A model generated the notes under the pieces. It saw only the letters and a program-made list of their open reading frames with translations, made no database searches and had not been told where the DNA came from. From contig JAAMXY010001698.1 in NCBI GenBank assembly GCA_019677205.1, positions 1 through 57,918 on the forward strand: a stretch of DNA of 57,918 nt. Reading direction: 5' to 3'. Source of the DNA: Pinguiococcus pyrenoidosus (lineage: Eukaryota > Sar > Pinguiophyceae > Pinguiochrysidales > Pinguiochrysidaceae). The translations under genes were made by a program, and so were the position numbers. This document shows, piece after piece, positions 49,551-57,918 of the stretch (its first letter is position 1; every line of letters begins with the position of its first letter).

Positions 49551-51539
49551 ATGAGCCTTACGAGTGGGGTACTCGCCGCCCTCCTGCGCTTCCTGGCTGG
49601 ATGTTTGCTTGCGTCGCCCAGAGTTCGGGGGAGCGTGGCTGCAGTCCCATCCGAAAGGTGAGGAAGTGCACCTTCTTGAAGTCGTTCTTGCGTAAAGCCG
49701 CTAATTCTGGCCTGGCTTTGCTCGAGAAGGCCGCAGAAGGTGGTCGAGACGGACCGCGGGAGGGTGCTTGGCGTGTATGAGGATGACGTCGCGGTCTTTC
49801 ACTCGATCCCTTTTGCGGCGCCACCCACCGGAGAGCTCCGATTTCGCGCTCCGCGTGATGTACAGGCCTGGAATGGCACCCGGGACGCCCGCGGCTTAAA
49901 GCACATCTGCCCTCAGCTGAGCCTTGCACGGGGAACGCCTCTTCACCTCGGTGACGAGGACTGCTTGTACATGCACGTGTACGCTCCGAAGCAGCAGCAA
50001 GAGGACGAGCTTCTCCCCGTCATGTTCTGGATCTACGGTGGCTTCTTCACCATGGGCGACGGCTTCGAGTTCGGTGCGTACGACGGCAAGGAACTGGCGC
50101 AGCGGCACCGCGTCATCGTCGTCTCGCCAAACTACCGAGTTGGCGTTCTCGGCTTCTTGGCGCAGGAGGCCTTGAGGCAGGAGGATGAGCATGGGTCGCT
50201 GGGGAACATGGGGATTCAGGATCAGCGAATGGCGCTGCAGTTCTTCCGCAGGAACGCCAAGGCGTTCGGCGGAGATCCGCGGAAGATCACCATTTTCGGA
50301 GAGAGCGCCGGAGCGTTCTCCGTCTGCCATCACGTCAGCAACGGTTTCTACACGGGTCTCTTTCACAGGGCGATCATGGAAAGCGGATCGTGCGACGCTC
50401 CCGAGTTCTTCCTTGAACCAGCGAAGGCCATCAATCTCGGAAACCTGCTTGTGGAAGGCGTTGGCTGCGAAAAGGACGATCTGCAGTGCCTCCGGGAGCT
50501 GGAGACGTCCGAGTTGCTCTACGGCCTGCTTCCAAGCTTGGCGGCGCGGCCGGAAACGGTGGATTCTCCTGGTATCCCAACTCTCACGCCGTTGGCGCCC
50601 TTTGGTCCGGTGGTGGACGGCACCAAACAGGGTCTCCCAATGCTGCCGCTGGAAGCGGTTGAAGCCGGCGAGCATGTCAAAGTGCCGGTCCTGTTGGGCA
50701 CGAATCAGAACGAAGGAAGCATCATGGTGCCTTTGGTGCGTGCCGTTGTTCCCGGCCTCCCGGTTCCTGTCGACGAGAGTACGGTGCAGCAAGTGCTGCA
50801 CCACGTGCTAGACCCCGTCGTTGGGAAGCGAGGGGCCCCAGCAGACATCAATCCGGTGCTCTGCGAGTATCCTTCTGAGGAGTTTCGAAACGAAGAAGAG
50901 AGGCTGTCCATGCTGATCCGGGACTATTTCTTCGTCTGTCCGGCTCGACGGGCCGCGCGCGCCGTGAGCAACTACGACGACGTCTTCTTGTACCACTTTA
51001 CGTACCCGGAGCATTGGATCGAGAGCAAGGTCTTCCACGACTATCACTTCTCCGAAGTGACTTTTGTGTTCGGGAATGAAGGTAGGAGCCAAAGTTTCGT
51101 GCCCCGCCGCGGATGTGCGGTCCATCTAACGCCCATCGGACGCATCTGCCTCATCGTGGCACTACATGCAGATCCCTTCTTTTGGCACCGTTGGACGGAA
51201 GACGATTACGCCATGCGCCACATCTTTCAGGAGTTTTGGACGACTTTCTCGAGGACGGGAACACCGAACCAGCCGGGAACACCGAACCAGCCGGGAACAC
51301 CGAACCGGCCGGGGACATCGCCTCTTGCAATGGGCGCTGGCGCTCCTGCACCGTCCTGGCCACCTTTCGCGACCGCCGAAGGCGGCGGAGGCGTGAACGC
51401 GTTTCTGGACGTCAACGTCACCATCGGCTTCGGATTCTCCAAGGCGCACTGCGACTTCTTCGACGCGTACTTGGGTTTCACCTCCCCAGAGCAGAAGTCT
51501 TTCAGGTCGTCGGAACCCGCCCGGATGGTCGGCAGATAG
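49551..51539 (+). CDS. Secreted carboxylesterase (type B, cholinesterase-like family)
   Basis: Exons 49551-49657, about 49727-51081 and 51172-51539 give a protein of about 610 residues. The ATG at 49551 starts a signal peptide (VLAALLRFLAGCLLASPRVRG). The second acceptor could be at 49727 or 49730, both in phase. Mature sequence begins VVETDRGRVLGV. Family motifs are GDEDCLYMHVYAP, the oxyanion-hole region IYGGFF (Gly-Gly-Phe), GNMGIQDQRMAL, the nucleophile elbow GESAGAF, the acid in LGTNQNEGS, and a His before Ser-Glu-Val in the position of the catalytic His. The enzyme hydrolyses ester bonds of small molecules or lipids, with unknown substrate. Near the C-terminus an 18-base repeat encodes GTPNQP three times, in the place where homologues have one Thr-Gly-x-Pro-Asn-x-Pro. 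Confidence 0.9.
51257..51310 (+). repeat. 18-base tandem repeat in coding sequence, three copies
   Basis: Three copies of GGGAACACCGAACCAGCC (the last with one change) lie in the carboxylesterase gene. They encode Gly-Thr-Pro-Asn-Gln/Arg-Pro in frame, which is an amplification of one family motif. Confidence 0.95.
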
Positions 51540-52268
51540 CCCCCTCAAGAGCCGCGCAGACAGAGGTGACAACCGTTCGAGAGGTAGCTGAAGCGGACGG
51601 GCAACGGGAATGCTTGAAACGTGTCTTGCCTTTTTCCAGTCGACTTGCCTTTTCCAGTCGACGGACGCGTTAGATTTGCAGTCGACGGACATGTTAGATT
51701 TGCAGTCGACGGACATGTCAGATTTGCAGTCGACGGCCATGTTCGGTGTTGTGTGGTGTGGCGTGGTGTGGTGAGGTGTGGTGTGGTGTTGTTCTGCGGC
51801 GCGTGCAAAGGGTGGCGGAGAGTGCCGCAAGTACGCCAGCTGTACAACGGCGAAAGAGCCTCGGCAACCGCAAAACGCGCGTTCCCTAGATCATAATCAA
51901 CGTTTCTCCTTCGATCAGTATTGATCAATATTTAATATAATAATATGATACCGTGTTGTTGAATCTTCAAAGTGTACCAACGCATCAAGTAGCGGGGCAC
52001 GTCCACCTTCCATTCAATGGCCGCTAGGCGAGCGTTGCGCAAGGGCACGGGCAGATTAGCAGTCGTAGGGTGGACGTGGCCTCCAACCCACGCACGCAGA
52101 CACTGAGCGCGCCACTCTCCAAGCTGTGGCGCTTCTTGGCCGTTGAAAGCCCCCACAGGCGCTTCGCGAGTTCAGTTCCGCTGCGTTTCTCAACGACGCG
52201 TCTCTCGCTCTCCGCCGCTGCAGCGACGTTGAAGCCACGCCAAGGGATCCTCGGGCCAGCACAGTCAA
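51540..52268. other. Gene-free interval with tandem repeats
   Basis: It holds the 3' end of the carboxylesterase gene and the promoter of the lectin gene, both plus strand. Distinct elements are the 24-base repeat at 51657-51746, a GTGTGGTGTGG run (51745-51790) and an AT-rich stretch (51885-51985). No gene is visible. Confidence 0.5.
51657..51746. repeat. 24-base tandem repeat, nearly four copies
   Basis: The unit GTCGACGGACATGTTAGATT followed by TGCA occurs three times in full and once in part, with few changes. Each unit contains a GTCGAC palindrome. The repeat lies 118 bases after the carboxylesterase stop codon. Confidence 0.92.
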
Positions 52269-53897
52269 ATGCGCCACTTGGAAACGCTGCTGCTGGCGCT
52301 CAGTGCCGGTGGCTTCCTGGTCCGGGCCAACCTGGTGCAAGAGGTGCGCGGAAGTGCAACATTTCTTGTGGCGAGCTGGTGCTCACAAGTGTTTCTTGGC
52401 CGCAGCTGAGCTTTGCGGCGCCGTTCAGCAGCTTCGAGTCCGATGGCTCGCGGAGAGTCAGTCCTCACTTCCGGGTGTACGGCCACGCGGTCGTCAACGA
52501 GAACTTCGTGCGCCTCACGCCGGATCGGCAGTCCAAGCGAGGCGCCTTGTGGTCTCGCATGGAGATTGCCACGCAGAGCTTCTCGACGACGCTCCGATTC
52601 CGAATCAGCGGCTCGGGGAAGAAGTTCTTCGGCGACGGAATCGCCCTTTGGATCACTCACAACACGCGCTACAACCCGGGAGACCTGCATGGCGTCAACC
52701 CGAAGGTACTTGGCCGCCGGCAGCAGACGCCTGCGGCAGCGATTCTCGCCTTGCGGCGCAGTCCCTTAGCCAAAGGTTTCTTTCTGGAATTTATTCATCT
52801 AGTTCGTGGGGGTTGGGATTGTCTTTGACACCTTCCGGAACACGGAGGCGCTGGACAAGCATCGGGACGTGGCGCTGCTCGTGAACGATGGCACGAAAAC
52901 CGTCGATGACATGTATGAAGTCGTCCAAGGTTGCGACGCAGCCGTTCGCGTGTGGGAGCAGCGCGCAGATTTCGACGTTAGCAAAGCAGCGAGGGCGAAG
53001 GTGGAGATCGTGGGCCGCGAGGTTCGCGTCCAGGTGGACGAAAAGGAAGATGGGAACTGGGAAGAGTGCATCCGCACGACGCTTCCGGATACGGTACGCA
53101 GCCAGGCGCACCTGTACCCTTGCTTGACTTGCCATTGACGCCGCTGCGCAGATTCCAGAGGCATGGCTAAAAAGCGCGCATGTCGGCGTCACGGCATCGA
53201 CGGGGCAGCTGGCGGACAACCACGATGTGCTATCGCTCCAGTCGTTCTCCGAGCTGGAGAAGGCGCGGCTGCACGAGAGGATGGAGGACGAGAAGACCTT
53301 CTTTGAGACCGACCCGGCCGCTCCAGTAGATGAGCGTCTCAGTCTGGTCGAGGAGACGTTGAACCAGATCCTGTCTAGGCTAGATGTGAACGAGCATGCC
53401 TTGGAACACAAGATTGTCGGCGTTGAAGATCACATCAAGAGCATCGTGATGAAAATCGAGACGCGAGAAGATCAGGCGGAGGTACGATTGGTCGTTTCGG
53501 GAGCTCCCACCCCTCCCACAGGGCTTCCTTCCCTTTCGGAAAGCCTCGGACCATTCCTGCCGTGCCTCGCCACCTAATTGCTCTCTCTCCCTCTCTCTCC
53601 TTCTCTCCTTCTCTCCTCATTTTGCAGGATCGGATCGGGTCGTTGGAGGACAAAATCACCATGGCGGCCCAGACGGATACCATCCGGCGGCTCGAGCGCT
53701 TAGAGAAGGACTTGAAGCGCTCTGTAGAACAGCAGCTGGAGATGCAGAAGCAGACCATCAACACAAGATTCACGGAGTTGGGGAATCTTGGCGGGGGCTG
53801 GCAGATACCGTTCGTGCTCATGTTCCTCCTCTTCTGCGCGGGGGCTTTCATGATGTACCGATATCATCTCTATTTACGGAAGACTCATCTCTTGTAG
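52269..53897 (+). CDS. L-type lectin cargo receptor (ERGIC-53/VIP36-like)
   Basis: This protein would carry glycoproteins from the ER to the Golgi by binding high-mannose glycans. Five exons join in phase: 52269-52343, 52406-52705, 52803-53093, 53152-53481 and 53628-53897, giving 421 residues. A signal peptide (LLLALSAGGFLVRA) precedes the lectin domain with LSFAAPFSSFESDG, FRISGSGKKFFGDGIALWIT, GVGIVFDTFRN and HVGVTASTGQLADNHDVLSL, the usual strand order. The Asp in FFGDGIALW and the Asp/Asn in ADNHD fit the sugar and calcium site. A coiled coil (EETLNQILSRLDVNE, then RRLERLEKDLKRSVEQQLEM) leads to one membrane helix (IPFVLMFLLFCAGAFMMY) and a tail of about 12 residues. The tail ends KTHLL and lacks the classic KKxx retrieval signal. 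Coiled coil plus lectin favours ERGIC-53 over VIP36. Confidence 0.9.
53575..53620 (+). repeat. Pyrimidine tract (CTCT repeats) before a 3' splice site
   Basis: An almost pure CT run of about 45 bases lies in the last intron of the lectin gene, immediately before TTTTGCAG. It is both a simple repeat and an unusually long polypyrimidine tract. Confidence 0.85.
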
Positions 53898-54100
53898 CAT
53901 CCGGCATGTGATGAAAGACAGACGGAGGTGAAGTCAATGCGATGGAAACTTCTTAATCAGTGGCCCGCTCGCTCGGCACGGGCTCTATCTGCACGGGGAA
54001 GTTGCCCCCACCATCCTCCCGCATCCGCCACAACGCCGAAAGCCTCAGCGAGAGGCAGCTTCCCTCTACGGCGACAGCCTAACGCAGCGGTCTAGCTTCG

Positions 54101-55628
54101 TCAATTGGTTCCAATCGGCACACGGAAGTCCGGCGGCAGCACGCCATCTGCAACTGCCCGTTTCGCAAAGGTGGCTAAGATGCGCGGGGTGTCGGGGACA
54201 TCCAGCACAAGATCCGAAACAAGCCCGTACAGGCGTCCAAATCCCTATGGCGATGCACGTGGTGAGGAGCCGGCTGAAGGATCAAATATTTGCCGGGCAA
54301 AGCGTGGGTACCTGCTCGAACTGCCTCGTGGAGACAATATCGTTCTTGTGCAGATGTAGCAGAAGAGAGGCGATGCGCTCACGACCGGCCTCGTCCTTGT
54401 CCAGCGCCGTGACGACGGCTCGCTTCACGATCTCATGGTGGAAGAACGGGGCGGAGAGCTCCCGAACGCATCGCGACGCTTCTTCGTAGTCGCCGGCGAG
54501 CAGGTACTCCTGGAGCAGCTGGTCCACCGCGACCTTCAGCTCTTTCACAGGGCGTCCATCTCCGGGTCCCCATATCCGATCGAGCCTGGCGCTTGCGTGC
54601 TCGCGGTTCAGCATGGACTTGGCCTCCGCGATCACGTCCCCGCCTAGGCCCATCGTGTAACCGTTCATCAGGAAGGACGGAGGAATGACTTCATCCACCA
54701 CTGCTCTTGCTAGAAACGTCGCCACCAGCGCCTTCGCGTTTGGAACGTCGAGCGCGAGCTCATCGGCCAGCTCGAAGAGGCGCTCGAAGCCTTTGCACAC
54801 GGCCTTGGACGCGAGGGTGGTCGGATACAGGAAGTTGATGAGCTTGCTCACGAGCTCCCTTTCCCTTTCGCGCTTGTCGAGCGAGAAGCTGATGGCGCGC
54901 TTCACGACCTCGTAGCTATACTCCGGGCAGTCCAGCTCCTGGATCCTCCGCGCGACTTCTTCGTAGTCGGCGGAGACGAAGAACTCCTGGAAGATCGGCT
55001 TCAGACTGGCCTTGAAGTCCGTCAAGCGATTCCCGTACACCAAGCGGTTCGCTTCCGCTAGCACCACGCTGCAGATTTGCATCATGGAGGGGTCGCTCAG
55101 GAAGGCGACGGGCACGACCTCGTCCTGCACCGCCCTGGCCAGCGCCGCCGCCAGCAGCGATCTGGCGTTGGGAACGTCAAGCTCGAGCTCGTCCGTGAGC
55201 TCGAGCAGGCGCTCGAATCCTTTCATGGCGGCGTCGCTGGAGAGGTACTCTGGATGCAGCCGGCTGAGCAGCGTGCTCACGAGGTTCTGCTGCTTCTGAC
55301 CCTTGTCCAGGGAGAAGCTGACGGCGCGCTTGACGACCTCGAAGTTGTACTCGGGACAGGCGAGCTCCGTGATGCGCTGCACGCTCTCGTCCAGATCTTC
55401 CGCCACGAAGAGCTCGTCGAAGATCGGGCGCAATCGCTCCTTGAACTCCTGAAGATCCATGGCGCTCTTGGTCGCGACCAGGTAGTACTGCCCATCCTCC
55501 TCGGAATCGTACACCGGATCGCGGTCGTCCAGCGGTTCCCGGTGCGGGTGGAGAGAGCCGTCGTCCGTGGCGTTGATCGTGGCCTTCTTGCCCATCTTCT
55601 GCAGGCCTTTGGCCATCGCCACCTTCAT
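54101..55628 (-). CDS. PDCD4: PDCD4-like protein with three MA3 domains
   Basis: Animal PDCD4 and plant MRF proteins bind the helicase eIF4A through MA3 domains and restrain translation. Exons 54312-55628 and 54101-54244 join in phase, giving 486 residues. The short last exon completes the third domain. Each MA3 domain has a Phe-x-x-x-Leu-x-x-Ile/Leu start, the helix EVVKRAVSFSLDK or a variant, and a second half such as GFERLLELTDELELDVPNA. The three begin at about residues 59, 207 and 364. Animals have two such domains and plants four, so three is intermediate. The short acidic leader contains DPVYDSEED, which is like the family's DPNYDS motif. The reading frame is open upstream of 55628 but lacks an ATG, and 55616 is an alternative start. 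Confidence 0.9.
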
Positions 55629-56386
55629 GGCCAGGACCTTCGCGGCGAGGCGCCCGGAGAAACAGAACTCGACTGCGGAGGGCGCTTCGGCGCTCGCGGT
55701 CACTCCGCGATCTTCACGTCTGCCTCAGTCGTCCGCGTCGCCGTCAAGGCTCCGGATGAAGAGCAGCGAATGGCGCTCACGAGGAGAGACGAGGCGGCCG
55801 CTGTCTACGATCTTTGTCGCTTGCACAGAACTACAGCTCTCCCTTTCGTTTCGTTACTCGATAGCGACGACTTCGGAAGCGCAACGCGTGGACGCCGCGG
55901 ATCTGCCCAGACACCTTTAGAGGCTCAGAGAGCGGTAGAAGCGTCGGAGAGGGGTCGGGGCCACAACGTCGGGACAGCAGCGCATTTCACGCGCGAGAGT
56001 CGGTGGGGTCGTGCGTCCGTCTAAAGATCTGGAATGGAGCCGAGCAAAGACTTGGAAATCCATGGAGTCCAATCACGCGAGCTCAAGTGCCACTAGCAGT
56101 GGCTGTCTATTCGGCAAGGCTGACACCGCCCAGCTGCCCCGTTCTTCAGCTGCACTTGGCGCCGGATTGGGTCGCGAACGTGAACATGGCGGCTGTAGTG
56201 AGCAAGAAGTTGAAGCGGCGCTCTCCGCGAATCAGCGCGCGGCGCGACCAATCAGCTGCAACGACACGGCAACAGCGCCTTGCTCACCAAGCCAATGGAG
56301 AAGCAAGGCCAAAATGACGATCTTCTTCTTCTTGACGCGAGATCCTTAGCTGCGCCACAACTCCCAGCTCGCATGGACAGGTGCGC
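55629..56386. promoter_or_regulatory. Promoter-side interval of the PDCD4-like gene, with four CCAAT words
   Basis: It separates the PDCD4-like start from the stop of UMP-CMP kinase (same strand). Four CCAAT/ATTGG pentamers lie within 228 bases (56069-56073, 56166-56170, 56248-56252, 56292-56296), about 440-670 bases before the PDCD4-like ATG. No coding sequence is supported. Confidence 0.4.
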
Positions 56387-57340
56387 TCAAGATCTCCTTT
56401 CTTCTACGCAGGAATCTGTGGCCTCGTTCGACCTTGTCATGCTGTGGATTTCTCGACTTCCCTCGGATTCTTCGGCGTCTTCGGGCTCGAGATGCGGACG
56501 GATGGCGGCAAAGACGTCCTCCACGGGCAAGCTCGCATCAATCTTCAGCGTCTTGCCCTCTCGCGTAAAGAAGTCAATGATGGGCATCGTGCTCGACGCA
56601 TACGTCTTCAAGCGTTTTCGAACCTGCACAAAGGGCGTCAGCACCAACGGAGTAGCCACGTGCCAACAACCTTCGATCCACACTGCACACCCCAAAAAGA
56701 CGCCCTGTTTCTGCTCACCACAGCTTCATTGTCATCGCTCCGCTGGCTCCCCGCCGCTGCCCGCCCGAGCACTCGCTGGACCATGACTTCCTCCGGGCAG
56801 TCCAGGAAGAGCAGATACCTGCCGTGCAGTGCCAGAGCGGCGGCGTCAGGAGAGACTGGCGCTGTGGTCCCGCCGTGGATTCCCCGCCGCCTTACTTCAC
56901 TTCCGCCACATCCGTCATGATGTCCTCCCACGCGGCCAAGTTCTCCTCCGAGCGGGGAAAGCCGTCGATGAGAAAGCGCCGCTGGCCTGAAGAGGTCATG
57001 GCGTCCCGCAGCAGCTGCACCGTGATGCTCGACGGCACGATCTTCCCCTCCGAGATGTGATCCTCGATGAGCCTTCCCAGCGGCCCGCCCTTGCGCCGCT
57101 CCGCGCGCAGCAGGTCACCGGCGCTGATGTGCACGTAGCCGAAGCGCTCATGCAGAAGAGAGCACTGCGTCCCCTTGCCGCTGCCCGGGCCCCCCAGGAC
57201 GAAGATACACTCCAGGCGCTCCGTGCTCGGAAGCTGCGGCGGCTTTGGTCAGGATCTCCGCAAGCGCACAGACGCCGCACAAGCTCCGGTACCTTGCGGA
57301 AGAGCGCTTCTTGGGCTATGGCAGTGGCCGGAGCTGCCAT
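56387..57340 (-). CDS. CMPK1: UMP-CMP kinase
   Basis: This enzyme transfers phosphate from ATP to UMP and CMP in pyrimidine nucleotide synthesis. Four exons join in phase: 57293-57340, 56896-57233, 56719-56818 and 56387-56623, giving 240 residues. The P-loop is [13 protein letters not shown]. It is followed by [14 protein letters not shown], typical of UMP-CMP kinases rather than adenylate kinases, then [36 protein letters not shown] and a short lid with RSDDNEAV, leading to [18 protein letters not shown]. The lid is short, as in cytosolic forms. The C-terminal extension after the last strand (about 40 residues, charged: [13 protein letters not shown]) exceeds that of the human enzyme. The start is the ATG at 57340, and a longer open frame upstream has only GTG. 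Confidence 0.92.
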
Positions 57341-57918
57341 GCTCGCCACTCGAGGTGCGATGGGGTTGCCAAAACTGCTCCATCGAGAGCGTGACCTTCA
57401 GCAAGCCAAGCGCTTAGCGAGGTTTCTCGCGAGCCAGAGCACCTGAACAGCCTTGGGAGTACCTGGGTGATGAAGTGCCGTCTCTTTGCTTTCCCAGGGA
57501 AAGCGACAGCATCAGGAGGCCCGCGTTTGCCCCAACACAGACGGCTGCGCTGGAGAGACTCCTGGCAAATACACTCCGGTGAGCAGCGACTTCGCGGGAG
57601 GCTGCGCCTCTCGCGACCTCACATTTGGGTCCCCGGGGTCCCTGAAATCACTGGATATTGGAGAGCCTGGGCTTTCCGTCTTTCTCTTCGTCTCCAGCTT
57701 CGTACGCCGCTCGTATCGCCCCTGCCTGTCGCTCTTGCTGCCCTGTCTGCGGCGCGCCTCGCGCAGCGCATCGACGTGTCGACGATTTTCGATCCTGTAC
57801 AATCAGAGGAGAACGGACTCGAAACGAAGAACGGAGACAAGCCTTGTCTGAACAGAACAGAACAGAACATGCAAAATGCAGGCGACCAAGATGGGTTCCG
57901 CTCTGGCCTCACGCCGGG
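57341..57918. other. Gene-free end of the window
   Basis: This is upstream of UMP-CMP kinase. No coding frame can be supported. A short (GAACA)n repeat lies at about 57849-57869. A gene may begin beyond the window edge. Confidence 0.5.

Noticed and set aside
1-57918. CRISPR arrays, insertion sequences, tRNA or rRNA genes, prophage or defence islands
   Set aside because: I looked for spaced direct repeats, terminal inverted repeats with transposase genes and tRNA-like cloverleaf ends and saw none. The gene content is eukaryotic nuclear.

Overview
This is nuclear DNA of a eukaryote. Most genes are split by short introns (about 65-125 bases, mostly GT-AG, with one probable GC-AG), the coding sequence is GC-rich, and there are no operons, tRNAs, rRNAs, CRISPR arrays or recognisable transposons. 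I joined exons by hand from splice signals, reading phase and family conservation, and I count 25 protein genes. The organism is best read as a flagellated alga with a complex plastid of the red lineage. A red-type light-harvesting protein (22931-23859) carries a signal peptide ending in the Ala-Phe context typical of such plastids, and IFT172 plus a CFAP97-like protein imply a cilium or flagellum. Cryptophyte, stramenopile and haptophyte are all possible and I cannot choose between them.

Layout. 0.7-10 kb: a class I type PI3-kinase (+), a C2/U-box ubiquitin ligase (-), an unrecognised helical-repeat membrane protein (+) and a STIMATE/TMEM110-like protein (-). 10.7-16.4 kb: one intronless gene for a secreted 1866-residue protein with a GH43-like propeller. 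16.9-23.9 kb: an ABHD17-like hydrolase (+), a CFAP97-like protein (-), a tail-anchored glutathione reductase (-), a RING1-type Polycomb E3 (+) and an Lhcr-like antenna protein (-). 25-35.1 kb: a kinase with WNK-type lysine placement (+), mitochondrial HSP60 (-), complex I subunit NDUFB7 (+), a plastid protein of the At5g03900/cyanobacterial type (-) and a NIPA magnesium transporter (+). 35.3-45.3 kb: an unrecognised phospho-motif protein (-), a PH-domain protein (+), a chalcone-isomerase-fold protein (-), IFT172 (+, interrupted by an assembly gap) and an isoprenylcysteine methyltransferase (-). 46.8-57.4 kb: an unrecognised polytopic membrane protein (+), a carboxylesterase (+), an ERGIC-53-like cargo lectin (+), a PDCD4-like triple-MA3 protein (-) and UMP-CMP kinase (-).

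The genes are mostly housekeeping and do not form one pathway. The clearest pattern is positional: 19 of 24 neighbouring pairs are on opposite strands, giving many head-to-head promoter intervals of about 0.4-0.6 kb (some longer) and tail-to-tail junctions as short as 29 bases. One head-to-head pair, HSP60 and NDUFB7, serves a single organelle, the mitochondrion. No mobile or defence-like system was found. The most unusual individual products are the WNK-like kinase, the GH43-like secreted giant, the tail-anchored glutathione reductase and the Ras-binding class I PI3-kinase in an apparent alga.
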